A stretch of 64,000 nucleotides of DNA from Acetatifactor muris (GTDB lineage: Bacteria > Bacillota > Clostridia > Lachnospirales > Lachnospiraceae). A model generated the notes under the pieces. It searched no databases and was not told the origin of the DNA. It worked only from the letters and a program-made list of their open reading frames with translations. Shown here piece by piece: positions 16,177 to 25,075 of the stretch. Every line of letters starts with the position of its first letter. Within the stretch, counting starts at the first letter, position 1. The position numbers and the translations under genes are program-made. The stretch is from the NCBI GenBank assembly GCA_023663635.1, contig JAMPHD010000007.1, positions 50,296 through 114,295 on the forward strand, in the 5' to 3' direction.

Positions 16177-16794
16177 ATGGAGGAAAGGAAACCGAAAAGA
16201 AAAAGAATTAAGTTAGAAATCGATGATGTGGTCTTCGTTGGTATTGCCAAAACGAATGTTTATTTGAAATACTACCCCGATAACGGCACTGTGTCGATAA
16301 TGAAAGTGATAACCAACGGCAAATGGAAAGGCTCGAATAAGAATTGGCTCGATATGGCGAGTTACGGACAGCAGGAGTTGGAGCTTGAGGACATTGTGAC
16401 GTTGAGTGAAATTGCCGATGCCATCAGGGACGCGGAGTGGAGATACTTTAAAGAAGGGCCTGCCGGGGAGGTCTTTGCCGATGAGGACGTGAGACAGGCG
16501 ATATTGAGCCGGCTTTACAACGCGAAGACCGAGTTTCCACAGTTCGTTGCGGAGCAGCTTCAAAGCGGTAAATACGCCGACATAACGGACAGCGAGGGTT
16601 GGACGGAGCTTTGGAAGTTTAGTAAGCGCTTTTGTGAGGAATATCATATACCTTTAACGCGCGCGCTGCTGCTCGATCTGCCGAACGTTGACAGCCGTTT
16701 TGAGCTGAAGGACACCGAGCCGCGGACGGTAATGCTTGCGGACAACCGGCCGATACAGTTATCTGCCGAAAAACCGCTTATCCGGATGCGGTAA
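16177..16794 (+). CDS. Hypothetical protein, paralogue A2
   Basis: A 205-residue paralogue of the product of 14380-15015, with a nearly unchanged C-terminal half and a shared DNA segment running to the stop codon. The N-terminal region is highly basic (ERKPKRKRIKLE) before a conserved beta segment (VYLKYYPDNGTVSI). Differences concentrate between residues ~90 and 105 and ~145 and 165. It seems to be a recent duplicate, which fits the tendency of immunity gene arrays to amplify and diversify. RBS AGGAGG precedes the ATG at 16177. Confidence 0.75.
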   Translation: MEERKPKRKRIKLEIDDVVFVGIAKTNVYLKYYPDNGTVSIMKVITNGKWKGSNKNWLDMASYGQQELELEDIVTLSEIADAIRDAEWRYFKEGPAGEVFADEDVRQAILSRLYNAKTEFPQFVAEQLQSGKYADITDSEGWTELWKFSKRFCEEYHIPLTRALLLDLPNVDSRFELKDTEPRTVMLADNRPIQLSAEKPLIRMR

Positions 16795-16818
16795 AAACAA
16801 ATTGGAGGGATTTGGTCA

Positions 16819-17184
16819 ATGGAATTATCGTTTGAAGAACTGAACGCGCGTTGGAAGGAGGCCTATGTGGCGAACCCGCATGTGTACACGGACGACAACG
16901 GCACGATCATCGTAGGGCTTGCGCTCACGGAGAACACGGATTCGCTGTTCCCGACGGTCCCGGAGAAACAATGGGCTATCGAGGGAAAGACCATAGGAAA
17001 GTGGATTCTCTCGATATTTAGTCTCACTCAAAACGCGGTCATTGGAACGATGGAGTATCACCGGGCCATGGAGCGCCTCAAGCCGTACTTTCTCGCGGAA
17101 AAGGACGGTTGGGTGATGATCGGCGGGCTCACCCACGAGCAGCTTGAGAAGCTGTTTGAGGGTCTGCCGAGGAACGCCGTGTAA
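16819..17184 (+). CDS. Hypothetical protein in the immunity-like array
   Basis: A 121-residue soluble protein that I do not recognise. A glycine- and tryptophan-containing middle (EKQWAIEGKTIGKWILSIFS) precedes a helical C-terminal segment that ends GGLTHEQLEKLFEGLPRNAV. It starts after GGAGGG and follows paralogue A2 by 24 bases. Its small size, acidity and position within the array suggest an immunity-type gene. Confidence 0.7.
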   Translation: MELSFEELNARWKEAYVANPHVYTDDNGTIIVGLALTENTDSLFPTVPEKQWAIEGKTIGKWILSIFSLTQNAVIGTMEYHRAMERLKPYFLAEKDGWVMIGGLTHEQLEKLFEGLPRNAV

Positions 17185-17252
17185 TGGAATATTAAGGAGA
17201 ATGAGGTGAACAACGCTATTTTTGGAGAATTGAATTTTGGAGCGGAACAAAT

Positions 17253-18977
17253 ATGAACGATTTTGAATTTGAATATCGGGAAGACTACAGCGGCGTAATA
17301 ACCCGATATCTCGGCGGAGACAAAGAGGTTATTATCCCCGCGGAGATCGACGGCAAGCGCGTCAGAGCGATAGGCGCCGATGCGTTTAACGGCAACAAAG
17401 TGATAACGAGCGTTGTAATTTCCGACGGTGTGATGGAAATCGGTCACAGAGCATTCCAAGGGTGCAGGGAGCTTACAAGCGTAAAATTTCCCGAAGGCGT
17501 GACGGAGATAGGCCGCTACGCGTTTCAGGGATGCTCGGCGCTTGAAGATGTTGAAATGGAATGGGGCTTAAAGAAGATATCCGAGGGCGCTTTCCAAGAG
17601 TGTACGGCGCTTAAGGAAATCGAGTTTCTCCGCAGCGTAACGGAAATCGGGGAATGCGCATTCAACAGATGCAACTCTCTTAAAAAGGTCGATCTCCCGA
17701 GCGAACTTGCCGCTATAGCCGACGGCACTTTCTCCGGTTGCTCGTCATTGGACTCCATCTACATTCCCGACAGCGTGACCGAGATCGGGAAAGAGGCGTT
17801 CAAGGACTGCGCATCTATGCGCTGGGCGCGGTTTCCCGATGATCTGAAGAAGATTCCCCCCAGGTGCTTTCAAGGCTGCGCATCGTTGGAGAAAGCCGAG
17901 CTTCCGGACGGCTTGGAGTGGATAGGCGCGGAGGCATATAAAGACTGCACCGCGCTCAGGAAAGTGTATCTCTCCGAAAGCATGACCGCGATCTGCGACG
18001 GCACATTCGAGAATTGCACGGCGCTCAAACAAATCTGCTTTGAGGACGGCTTGCAAGTGATAGGTTCAAACGCGTTTCAAAAATGTTCCTCGCTTGAAGA
18101 GCTGGAACTGCCCGACACGCTTTTGGAAATTAAAGATATGGCGTTCGCGGGCTGCACCTCGCTTGAAGAGGTCGAAATCCCCGACAGCGTTGTGAAATTA
18201 GCCCCGGATGCTTTCATGGGCTGCAACTGTACCGTTAAATACAAAGGCGAAGAGTTCTCTTCGTTAAGACTGTATTTAGAACTGAATGAAGATGAAAAAA
18301 CGATAAGCGTAATATGCGAGGACGGCGTTTTCAAGGCTAAGGGAAGTTTTTCTCTGGGTATTTTGGGAACATTCGGCAATAACGATTTTGACGATGAGCA
18401 AATTCAATTTGATGAGGATCTGCTCGATGCGATCCTGGATGAGGACGACTTCTGCGAGCCGTTTTTGCCGCAGATAAAGTCCGATGATCCCGATGTGATA
18501 GCGAAAGTTCTCACGGAATATTACAGCCAAAAGGAGCGTGATATCGCCGCGAACGCAAAGCAGATAAACGATTGTATTCTGTATCATCTTTTTGCCGATA
18601 TGGAGGGCTGCCACTATCCGTTTTGGGAGATTCCGGACGCGGTTTTGCCGGGTTTCCTCGAAAACCATAGCAGGGACGATCTTGAAAGCGTTGTGTATTG
18701 CCACGCTGATGGCGGTATTCAGGGGTTGTATGAATATTTCAACAACAAACCCAACAACGGCACGATGGAAAAGCCCGATGTCGAGGAACTTATCCGCAGG
18801 CTCTACCCGATGTTTGATTTGGACGGATTCATTAAATCGTTCAAGCGCGAAGAACTTCATTTCAATGGCGAATACCTGTCGTTTCAGTTTAGCGACGGTT
18901 GGGGAGCAAAGCTTGCCTGCGCGGCTTATGACGAACTTGATGGGAATTTTACCTCAACTGATTGGCATAATGACTGA
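17253..18977 (+). CDS. Intracellular BspA-type leucine-rich repeat protein
   Basis: A 574-residue protein with about 12-13 LRR_5 (BspA-like, ~23-residue) repeats between residues ~35 and 330, recognisable as repeated AFxGCxxL...xxxLPxxxxxIG units. The C-terminal ~240 residues are a separate acidic region without repeats (FDDEQIQFDEDLLDAILDED, later a DLDGFIKSFKREEL segment) that I cannot assign. Unlike the five LRR lipoproteins at 45952-53294, it has no signal peptide or lipobox, so it should stay in the cytosol. It lies inside the immunity-like array, which makes a protein-binding or immunity function plausible. Confidence 0.85.
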   Translation: MNDFEFEYREDYSGVITRYLGGDKEVIIPAEIDGKRVRAIGADAFNGNKVITSVVISDGVMEIGHRAFQGCRELTSVKFPEGVTEIGRYAFQGCSALEDVEMEWGLKKISEGAFQECTALKEIEFLRSVTEIGECAFNRCNSLKKVDLPSELAAIADGTFSGCSSLDSIYIPDSVTEIGKEAFKDCASMRWARFPDDLKKIPPRCFQGCASLEKAELPDGLEWIGAEAYKDCTALRKVYLSESMTAICDGTFENCTALKQICFEDGLQVIGSNAFQKCSSLEELELPDTLLEIKDMAFAGCTSLEEVEIPDSVVKLAPDAFMGCNCTVKYKGEEFSSLRLYLELNEDEKTISVICEDGVFKAKGSFSLGILGTFGNNDFDDEQIQFDEDLLDAILDEDDFCEPFLPQIKSDDPDVIAKVLTEYYSQKERDIAANAKQINDCILYHLFADMEGCHYPFWEIPDAVLPGFLENHSRDDLESVVYCHADGGIQGLYEYFNNKPNNGTMEKPDVEELIRRLYPMFDLDGFIKSFKREELHFNGEYLSFQFSDGWGAKLACAAYDELDGNFTSTDWHND

Positions 18978-18983
18978 TTTAAA

Positions 18984-19347
18984 ATGTTCGATGAGAAATG
19001 CTTTGTGAATTCAACACATTCGCCTTTCAAAAGAGGAAAAAGATACGGAAAAGAGTATTCAAATACAACAATTAATCACCTGCAGAAAGTTGAGAACGGA
19101 CGAGGAATGCGGGCTGTTTGAAGACGCGCACGATTGGGCAATGACATTAAATAAACGCATCCTTAACAGCTCAAAACATTTTGAAAAATACATGGAAGTG
19201 ATCGCCGGATTGGGAGAGGAGGATAAAGAAAAGATATTAAATCTGCTCTCTGATGTAAAGCAAGACAATCCCGATCGGTTTGGCGAGAAAGTAGATCTGT
19301 TGTATGAAAAGATTGCACATCCGGGGATGCGGACAAATAAAAAATAA
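18984..19347 (+). pseudogene. Small unknown gene, probably frameshifted
   Basis: An intact frame at 19090-19347 (TTG start, 85 residues, with helical GLGEEDKEKILNLL and FGEKVDLLYEKI segments) stays open upstream to a stop at 19006-19008 but has no good start codon or ribosome site. A second frame begins at ATG 18984 (MFDEKCFVNSTHSPF) and runs to about 19120. Joining the two near the A-rich run at 19028-19042 would give one protein of about 120 residues. The simplest reading is a single-base indel in an otherwise ordinary small gene of the array; a shorter intact gene is the alternative. Confidence 0.45.
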
Positions 19348-19383
19348 GTTTTACAACCATCAAAAACCGCAAGGAGAGAAAAC

Positions 19384-19782
19384 ATGAAAAACTTTAGTGA
19401 TTACGCAGCGGAAAAGTATGCAGGAGAGGGTTATCGGAAAGTGGAGGAGGGAATTTACAAGGGCAAAAATCCCTATGGGAGTGATGAAATATACATGACT
19501 TCCCTTTCCTTTGAATTGGAGCCGGAAGGATACGGGGAGGAGGAAGGCTCTCCGCAGTATATTCCACAGACTCCCTTTGAAGACCTTTTGGATGAATTTG
19601 GTGTGTATGTCACAGATTTTTATGAGGAATTAAATGAAGAGAGCGAAAAAATCTGCTATCAGGAATTCGGGTCAGGAGATCTGTCCGATATTCAGAAATT
19701 GAGAACCGTTATAGGAAAGAGATTTTACGCGGTTCCTTATGAAAAGGATGGAGAGGAATATTACCGCACGGTGATGGAATAG
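19384..19782 (+). CDS. Hypothetical acidic protein in the immunity-like array
   Basis: A 132-residue, strongly acidic, soluble protein with an early aromatic-rich part (GYRKVEEGIYKGKNPYG), a proline-containing middle (SPQYIPQTPFEDLLDEFGVY) and a helical acidic stretch (DFYEELNEESEKI). I do not recognise the family. It has AAGGAGAG upstream of ATG 19384 and is followed after 39 bases by the YezG-like immunity gene. A role in the same toxin-immunity setting is likely but unproven. Confidence 0.7.
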   Translation: MKNFSDYAAEKYAGEGYRKVEEGIYKGKNPYGSDEIYMTSLSFELEPEGYGEEEGSPQYIPQTPFEDLLDEFGVYVTDFYEELNEESEKICYQEFGSGDLSDIQKLRTVIGKRFYAVPYEKDGEEYYRTVME

Positions 19783-19821
19783 CGCGAAGAGATCAAAACA
19801 GGAAAGACGAGGACAAATTTT

Positions 19822-20328
19822 GTGATAGACGAAAATACTTTAACCCAATATTATGCCGCAATCGCGCAGAAATTAGATGAATTAATACCCTGCGAATGGG
19901 AAAAAGTCGCGCTGTATGCGGAAGAGACCGAATATACCCGAATGGCTCTCTTTTATTTTTACACGGAAGACGGAAACTATCATTACTGTGAAAATATTTG
20001 GGAGAAGTATGGTGTAGATGAAAAGGAATATGACAGGCTCATGCAGGAACTGGAAAACATAAATGTAAGTTTATGGCTTGTGTTTAAGGAATCGGGGGAG
20101 GAGCCGTGGCATTCTTTTACTTTCACGTTGGATAAAGACGGGAAATTCAACATGAAGTTTTCCTATGTAAACAGCGAAGACGAAGGCGTGGACGCCATGC
20201 AAACCAAAATAAGATGGGCATATGACGAACTGGGAATCCTGCCGCCGGGTACATATGGCAAAAAACTTTTAAAGAAATATTTGCTCAGCCGGGAGAGAGA
20301 ATTGCCGGAAGAATTGAAAGATATCTAA
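19822..20328 (+). CDS. YezG-family immunity protein (DUF600)
   Basis: A 168-residue protein matching the YezG/DUF600 family, whose Bacillus member neutralises the LXG-type DNase toxin YeeF. Diagnostic segments are IPCEWEKVALYAE, the EPWHSFTFTLDKDGKFNMKF stretch, and WAYDELGILPP near the C terminus. It starts at GTG 19822 with GAGGA eight bases upstream. No LXG toxin or WXG-like partner gene is visible in the window, so this is an orphan immunity gene that may protect against toxins from other cells. It closes the array. Confidence 0.85.
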   Translation: MIDENTLTQYYAAIAQKLDELIPCEWEKVALYAEETEYTRMALFYFYTEDGNYHYCENIWEKYGVDEKEYDRLMQELENINVSLWLVFKESGEEPWHSFTFTLDKDGKFNMKFSYVNSEDEGVDAMQTKIRWAYDELGILPPGTYGKKLLKKYLLSRERELPEELKDI

Positions 20329-20354
20329 AAATTAAAACATATACGGGATAAATC

Positions 20355-20383
20355 TTGACATTTTGTTCCAAAAACTGTATTCT
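20355..20383 (+). promoter_or_regulatory. Promoter of the XRE / ClpP-like / VirD4-like unit
   Basis: TTGACA (20355-20360) and TATTCT (20378-20383) with a 17-base spacer; the transcript would start near 20390, about 95 bases before the XRE gene. Confidence 0.75.
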
Positions 20384-20483
20384 ATAAAAGCCTTGTGCTT
20401 TTCAGCCCGTCTCCGTGAGGGAAACGATACGGAAAAGCGCGTGATGTAACTGTCAACGGAGCATTAACGAAGGAGGCGCAAAC

Positions 20484-20804
20484 ATGGAGTACAAACCTTT
20501 GGACGCAGTGAGGACGGGAGCGCGCATCAGGGAGATCCGCATGGAGCGGCACCTGAGAGTCAGCGACATCAGTGAATTCATGGGATTCACAACGGATGTG
20601 GCGGTTTACAAGTGGCAGTCGGGCAAGTCGATGCCCACCATTGATAACCTGTACGCGCTCAGCCAACTGTTTGGAGTGACAATGGATGAGATATGCAGAG
20701 GACGGGAAGAGGACGCAAGCGCCTCTTCTTTTCATTTTCTTTGGAAAATAAACCGCAGGTATATTTTTTTCCGGCGCAAAATGGTTTATACTGAGATCAT
20801 GTGA
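20484..20804 (+). CDS. XRE-family helix-turn-helix regulator
   Basis: A 106-residue DNA-binding protein. The helix-turn-helix spans about residues 10-65 (GARIREIRMERHLRVSDISE, then VYKWQSGKSMPTIDNLYALS and LFGVTMDEI), the classic Cro/CI-type fold. The C-terminal ~35 residues are basic and aromatic. RBS GGAGG is eight bases upstream. It is the first gene of a three-gene unit with the ClpP-like and VirD4-like genes and probably controls it. Confidence 0.85.
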   Translation: MEYKPLDAVRTGARIREIRMERHLRVSDISEFMGFTTDVAVYKWQSGKSMPTIDNLYALSQLFGVTMDEICRGREEDASASSFHFLWKINRRYIFFRRKMVYTEIM

Positions 20805-20874
20805 CTGAAAGAGGAACCGGCGTCCGCGCCCGATCGGTTCAATGCCGGTCGGATGTCGGGGAGGGGAGAGCGTG

Positions 20875-21471
20875 ATGAACAACATGATATGGAAACCTTC
20901 CGTCATGGAGGGAGCATATGACGGGATACGGGAGATCGATCTTTACACCAAGCATCTGATGAACCGCAGGATCTTTCTTCAGGATGAGATCGATGGCAGC
21001 GTGGCCAATGCGGTGATCTCACAGATCCTGTATCTGAAAGATGAGGGCGACGGGCCCATAGATATTTTTATCAACAGTAACGGCGGCGAGGTCAACGCCG
21101 GGCTGCTGATCTATGACATGCTGCAGTCCGTCTCCGTGCCGGTAAATCTCTACTGCACGGGTACGGCGGCGTCCGTGGCGGCGGTCATTCTGGCGGGCGG
21201 TCAAAAAGGCAGACGATACATACTGCCCCACTCCAGGACAATGATCTGTGAGCCGTCCGTCGCCGGAGGTATCGGGGGTTTTGGAGCCTCCGTCCGCAAT
21301 GTCTCGGACACCATCGTGGAGACGAGGAGAGTGATCCGTGAGATTCTGGCCCGACATACCGGGAGGACCCCGGAGGAGATCGCTACGGCCATGGACAGCG
21401 CATCTTACAAAAACGCGGAAGAGACGGTGGCATTCGGGCTGTGTGATGCTATAAAGGAGGGGATCGGATGA
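20875..21471 (+). CDS. ClpP-like protein with a degenerate catalytic triad
   Basis: A 198-residue member of the ClpP fold: DLYTKHLMNRRIFL, then FINSNGGEVNAGLLIYDMLQ, and AASVAAVILAGGQKGRRYIL align to ClpP without gaps. The nucleophile Ser100 is kept (TAAS). The catalytic histidine of the MIHQP motif is replaced by Cys125 (MICEP), and an ungapped alignment from HTG to GLCD puts Ala176 where ClpP has the catalytic aspartate. His119 in LPHSR (LPNSR in ClpP) lies close by. It is therefore either an inactive structural subunit, as in ClpR, or an unusual enzyme. ATG 20875 follows GGGGAGGGGAG; ATG 20842 is less likely. It overlaps the next gene by four bases. Confidence 0.87.
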   Translation: MNNMIWKPSVMEGAYDGIREIDLYTKHLMNRRIFLQDEIDGSVANAVISQILYLKDEGDGPIDIFINSNGGEVNAGLLIYDMLQSVSVPVNLYCTGTAASVAAVILAGGQKGRRYILPHSRTMICEPSVAGGIGGFGASVRNVSDTIVETRRVIREILARHTGRTPEEIATAMDSASYKNAEETVAFGLCDAIKEGIG

Positions 21472-22688
21472 AGGACGACGCAGGGCGCCTGATGGTGGCG
21501 GAGGGAATTTCATACAGCAGAGACTGTCTTGAGACGGGCCTGAACAACAATGTCTTGGTGGTGGGCGCCTCCGGGACAGGCAAGACCCGCAGCATCGTCA
21601 CACCCAATCTGCTGCAGGCGGTCGGCAGCTATGTGGTGTCGGATCCCAAGGGAACTCTGTATGACGAATACGGGGATTATCTGGAGGCCAAGGGATATGT
21701 GGTGGATAAACTGGATTTTACCGATCCTAAATATTCCGCGCATTATAATTTTCTCCGCTATATCAAAAGTGAGCAGGACATTGTCAAGATCGCGCATATG
21801 TTGGTCTATGATCCGGAGAGCAGGAACGGCAAGTCCAAGGATCCGTTCTGGGATCAGGCAGCGCAGCTTTTGTTTGAGTCTCTGATCGCGGCTCTGTTGG
21901 AATTTGTCCCTGAGAACGAGCAGACGCTGCAGGGTATGCTGACCATGTTGGACGCCTGTCATGTGGAAGAGGATCGGGCGGATGAGAAGAACGGGTTGGA
22001 TCTTCTGATGGACGAGTTTAAGAAACAGAACCCGGACAGTTTTGCGGTGAGACATTATCAGCGGTTCAGACTCGCCGCCAGCAGGACTCTGATGAGCATT
22101 CTCATAACGGCTACCTCCAAGTTGGCGGCCTATGACACGGCGGAACTGAGGGAGATGCTGTCCCGTGACGATGTGGATATCGCGTCCATCGGCAGACGCA
22201 AGACGGCATTGTTCGTGGTGGTCAGCGACACGGACCGCTCTCTGGACAATCTGGTCAATCTGTTCTTCTCACAGGCGCTCAATGAGCTGTGCAGGGAGGC
22301 GGACAGTCATATGTTTGACGGGCGTCTTGCCGTGCCGGTGCAGTTTATATTGGATGATTTTGCCACCAACTGCAAGATAGAGGACTTTCCCCGCATGATC
22401 GCCTCCATCCGCTCCAGAGGCATCTCGGCCATGCTGATGATCCAAGCGGAATCCCAACTGGAGCAGCTCTATGAGGAGGACGGCAGGACCATCATAGGCA
22501 ACTGCGACACCTATATTTATATGGGCGGGAATGACCTGAAGACGGCGGACTCTGTGGCGAAACGCTGCAATCTGCCCCTGCAGAAGATCTTCAGTATGCC
22601 CGTGGGCACCAGTTGGATCTTTCGCAGAGGACAGGCGCCGGTGAAGGGACGCAACATAGACTTGGATAAATTCAAGTCTGACTTGTAA
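21468..22688 (+). CDS. Soluble VirD4/TraG-like ATPase
   Basis: A 406-residue P-loop ATPase of the type IV coupling-protein family. Walker A is GASGTGKT (residues 33-40), followed by the family motif [12 protein letters not shown] (58-69). FWDQAAQLL sits near residue 128, a Walker B-like FILDDFAT at 293-300, and a C-terminal [10 protein letters not shown] motif-3 region. Coupling proteins normally have N-terminal membrane helices and ~600 residues; this one starts right at the ATPase core and has none. No relaxase, VirB4 or other conjugation gene is nearby. It is translationally coupled to the ClpP-like gene (ATGA overlap), suggesting a joint function rather than DNA transfer. Confidence 0.88.
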   Translation: MKDDAGRLMVAEGISYSRDCLETGLNNNVLVVGASGTGKTRSIVTPNLLQAVGSYVVSDPKGTLYDEYGDYLEAKGYVVDKLDFTDPKYSAHYNFLRYIKSEQDIVKIAHMLVYDPESRNGKSKDPFWDQAAQLLFESLIAALLEFVPENEQTLQGMLTMLDACHVEEDRADEKNGLDLLMDEFKKQNPDSFAVRHYQRFRLAASRTLMSILITATSKLAAYDTAELREMLSRDDVDIASIGRRKTALFVVVSDTDRSLDNLVNLFFSQALNELCREADSHMFDGRLAVPVQFILDDFATNCKIEDFPRMIASIRSRGISAMLMIQAESQLEQLYEEDGRTIIGNCDTYIYMGGNDLKTADSVAKRCNLPLQKIFSMPVGTSWIFRRGQAPVKGRNIDLDKFKSDL

Positions 22689-22711
22689 TCTTTTTTCCCG
22701 TATGCTATGAT
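22683..22711 (+). promoter_or_regulatory. Promoter of glycogen phosphorylase
   Basis: TTGTAA (22683-22688) and TATGAT (22706-22711) are 17 bases apart, with the -35 box overlapping the end of the preceding gene. Confidence 0.65.
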
Positions 22712-22804
22712 ATGCATGATAAAAACACCTTATTCAAAGTATGGAACGGCCGAATGGCCATCCGCCGTAAATTGCGCAAAGGACCTTATGCAGGAGGAAA
22801 TATC

Positions 22805-25075
22805 ATGAATTTAGAGCAGGAATTGAACGCGATCATCCGTAAAGAATATGGGACCGATATTGCCGCTTGTACCACGCAGCAGCTCTATACGGCCATTTTG
22901 TTGTTGGTAAAGGCCCGCGCGGCACAGGCGCCCGCCATCACAGGAGACAGGAAGGTCTATTATATCTCCATGGAGTTTCTGATCGGAAAGCTCCTCTCCA
23001 ACAATCTCATCAATCTCGGCATTTATGACGAGTTGGAGAAAGTGTTGGCGGACAACGGAAAGAGTCTGGCCGAGATAGAAGAGATGGAGCCGGAGCCTTC
23101 GCTCGGCAACGGCGGCCTCGGACGGCTTGCGGCCTGTTTTCTGGACTCCATTGCCACTCTGGGACTGCCCGGGGACGGCATCGGCCTGAACTATCATTTC
23201 GGTCTGTTCAAGCAAGTGTTCAAGGATCGTCTGCAGTGCGCGGAGCAAAACGAATGGATTGAGAAGACTTCCTGGCTCACGGAGACGGGCACCCGCTTTG
23301 AGGTGGAATTCGGTTCCGGAAAGGTGACTTCCGTACTTTATGACATTGATGTCATTGGTTATGAGAACGGCGTAAACAAGCTGCATCTGTTCGATCTGGA
23401 GTCCGTGGACGAGAGTCTGGTGCAGGAGGGGATCGATTTTGACAAGACCGCGGTGGACAAGAATCTGACGCTGTTCCTCTATCCGGATGATTCCGATGAG
23501 GCCGGCAATCTGCTGCGCATCTATCAGGAATATTTTATGGTGAGCAACGGAGCCCGACTGATCCTGAAGGAGATGAAGGACAAGGGGCAGGATCTGCACA
23601 AAATGAACGAGTATGTGGCAATTCAGATCAATGACACCCATCCCACCATGGTGATCCCCGAGCTGATCAGGATCCTCACCGGGGAGGAAGGCTTTACCAT
23701 GGACGAGGCCATCGAGGTGGTGAGCAGGACCTGCGCCTATACAAACCATACCATTCTGGCGGAGGCGTTGGAGAAATGGCCTCTGGCATATATCGAGGAA
23801 GTGGTGCCCCAACTGGTGCCGGTCATCAAAGAGTTGGATAAGCGCATCGCCAAGAAATACAAAGACACCAAGGTGCAGATCATCGATGAGGATGAAAAGG
23901 TGCACATGGCGCATATTGACATCCACTACGGTTACAGCGTGAACGGCGTGGCTGCCATCCACACGGAGATTTTGAAGGATACGGAGCTGAACCGGTTTTA
24001 TAAGATCTATCCGGAGAAATTCAACAACAAGACCAACGGCATCACCTTCCGCAGATGGCTGCTCTCCTGCAACAGGGAGTTGGCCGCGTTTTTGACGGAG
24101 ACCATTGGTGACGGCTATCGCAAAAACGCCGATGAGTTGGAGAAACTGTTGGAGAAGAAGGACGATCCGGCAGTACTCGACAGACTCTATGAGATCAAGC
24201 AGGGCAAGAAAGCGGAACTGGCTGCTTATATCAAAGAGAAAGAGGGCGTGGAGCTGAATGTGGATTCCATTTTTGACATTCAGGTGAAACGTCTGCACGA
24301 GTATAAGCGTCAGCAGATGAACGCGTTGTATATCATCCACAAATATCTGGAGATCAAAGGTGGGAAGAAACCTTCCACTCCGTTGACTTTCCTGTTCGGA
24401 GCCAAAGCCGCGCCCGCCTATGTGATCGCGCAGGACATCATCCATCTGCTTTTGGTGCTGTCTGAGATCGTGAATAATGATCCGGATGTGAGCCCCTATA
24501 TGAAGGTGGTCATGGTGGAAAATTACAATGTGAGCTACGCGGAGAAACTGATCCCCGCCTGCGACATCTCCGAGCAGATCTCTCTGGCGTCCAAGGAAGC
24601 CTCCGGCACCGGCAATATGAAATTCATGCTGAACGGCGCGGTGACGATCGGGACCAGTGACGGAGCCAATGTGGAGATCCATGAGTTGGTGGGAGACGAC
24701 AATATTTATATATTCGGTGAGAAGAGCGACACCGTGATCCGACATTATGCCAAGGCGGATTATGTGTCCAAGGATTACTACAAGAAGAGTCCCGTCATCA
24801 AAGAGGCGGTGGACTTCATCGTGGGCAAACAGGCCATGAAAGTGGGGCATAAGGAGAATCTGGAGCGTCTCCACAAGGAACTGCTGAACAAGGACTGGTT
24901 CATGACTCTTCTGGATCTGGAGGACTATATCGCGGCCAAGGATCGTGCTTTCGCGGATTATGAGGATCGGGATAAATGGAAAAAGATGATGCTGGTGAAC
25001 ATCGCCAAGGCGGGATTCTTTTCCTCCGACCGCACGATCAGAGAGTATAACAGGGATATTTGGAGATTATCATGA
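22805..25075 (+). CDS. glgP: Glycogen/starch/alpha-glucan phosphorylase
   Basis: Releases glucose-1-phosphate from alpha-1,4-glucans using phosphate and pyridoxal phosphate. The PLP-lysine region is [14 protein letters not shown] near the C terminus, and the N-terminal [19 protein letters not shown] and [19 protein letters not shown] segments are classic GT35 signatures. [14 protein letters not shown] and [11 protein letters not shown] are also intact. At 756 residues it is slightly shorter than enteric GlgP. ATG 22805 has GGAGG upstream. The stop overlaps the next start by four bases, so the NrdG-type activase gene is translated from the same message. Confidence 0.96.
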   Translation: MNLEQELNAIIRKEYGTDIAACTTQQLYTAILLLVKARAAQAPAITGDRKVYYISMEFLIGKLLSNNLINLGIYDELEKVLADNGKSLAEIEEMEPEPSLGNGGLGRLAACFLDSIATLGLPGDGIGLNYHFGLFKQVFKDRLQCAEQNEWIEKTSWLTETGTRFEVEFGSGKVTSVLYDIDVIGYENGVNKLHLFDLESVDESLVQEGIDFDKTAVDKNLTLFLYPDDSDEAGNLLRIYQEYFMVSNGARLILKEMKDKGQDLHKMNEYVAIQINDTHPTMVIPELIRILTGEEGFTMDEAIEVVSRTCAYTNHTILAEALEKWPLAYIEEVVPQLVPVIKELDKRIAKKYKDTKVQIIDEDEKVHMAHIDIHYGYSVNGVAAIHTEILKDTELNRFYKIYPEKFNNKTNGITFRRWLLSCNRELAAFLTETIGDGYRKNADELEKLLEKKDDPAVLDRLYEIKQGKKAELAAYIKEKEGVELNVDSIFDIQVKRLHEYKRQQMNALYIIHKYLEIKGGKKPSTPLTFLFGAKAAPAYVIAQDIIHLLLVLSEIVNNDPDVSPYMKVVMVENYNVSYAEKLIPACDISEQISLASKEASGTGNMKFMLNGAVTIGTSDGANVEIHELVGDDNIYIFGEKSDTVIRHYAKADYVSKDYYKKSPVIKEAVDFIVGKQAMKVGHKENLERLHKELLNKDWFMTLLDLEDYIAAKDRAFADYEDRDKWKKMMLVNIAKAGFFSSDRTIREYNRDIWRLS

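Noticed and set aside
21468..22688. VirD4/TraG-like gene as evidence for an integrative conjugative element
   Set aside because: No relaxase, VirB4, VirB6, integrase or attachment-site repeat is seen within the surrounding 20 kb, and the protein lacks membrane helices.
22811..24874. 687-codon minus-strand frame opposite glycogen phosphorylase
   Set aside because: Antisense shadow of glgP with histidine/glutamine-rich low-quality sequence and no recognisable domain.
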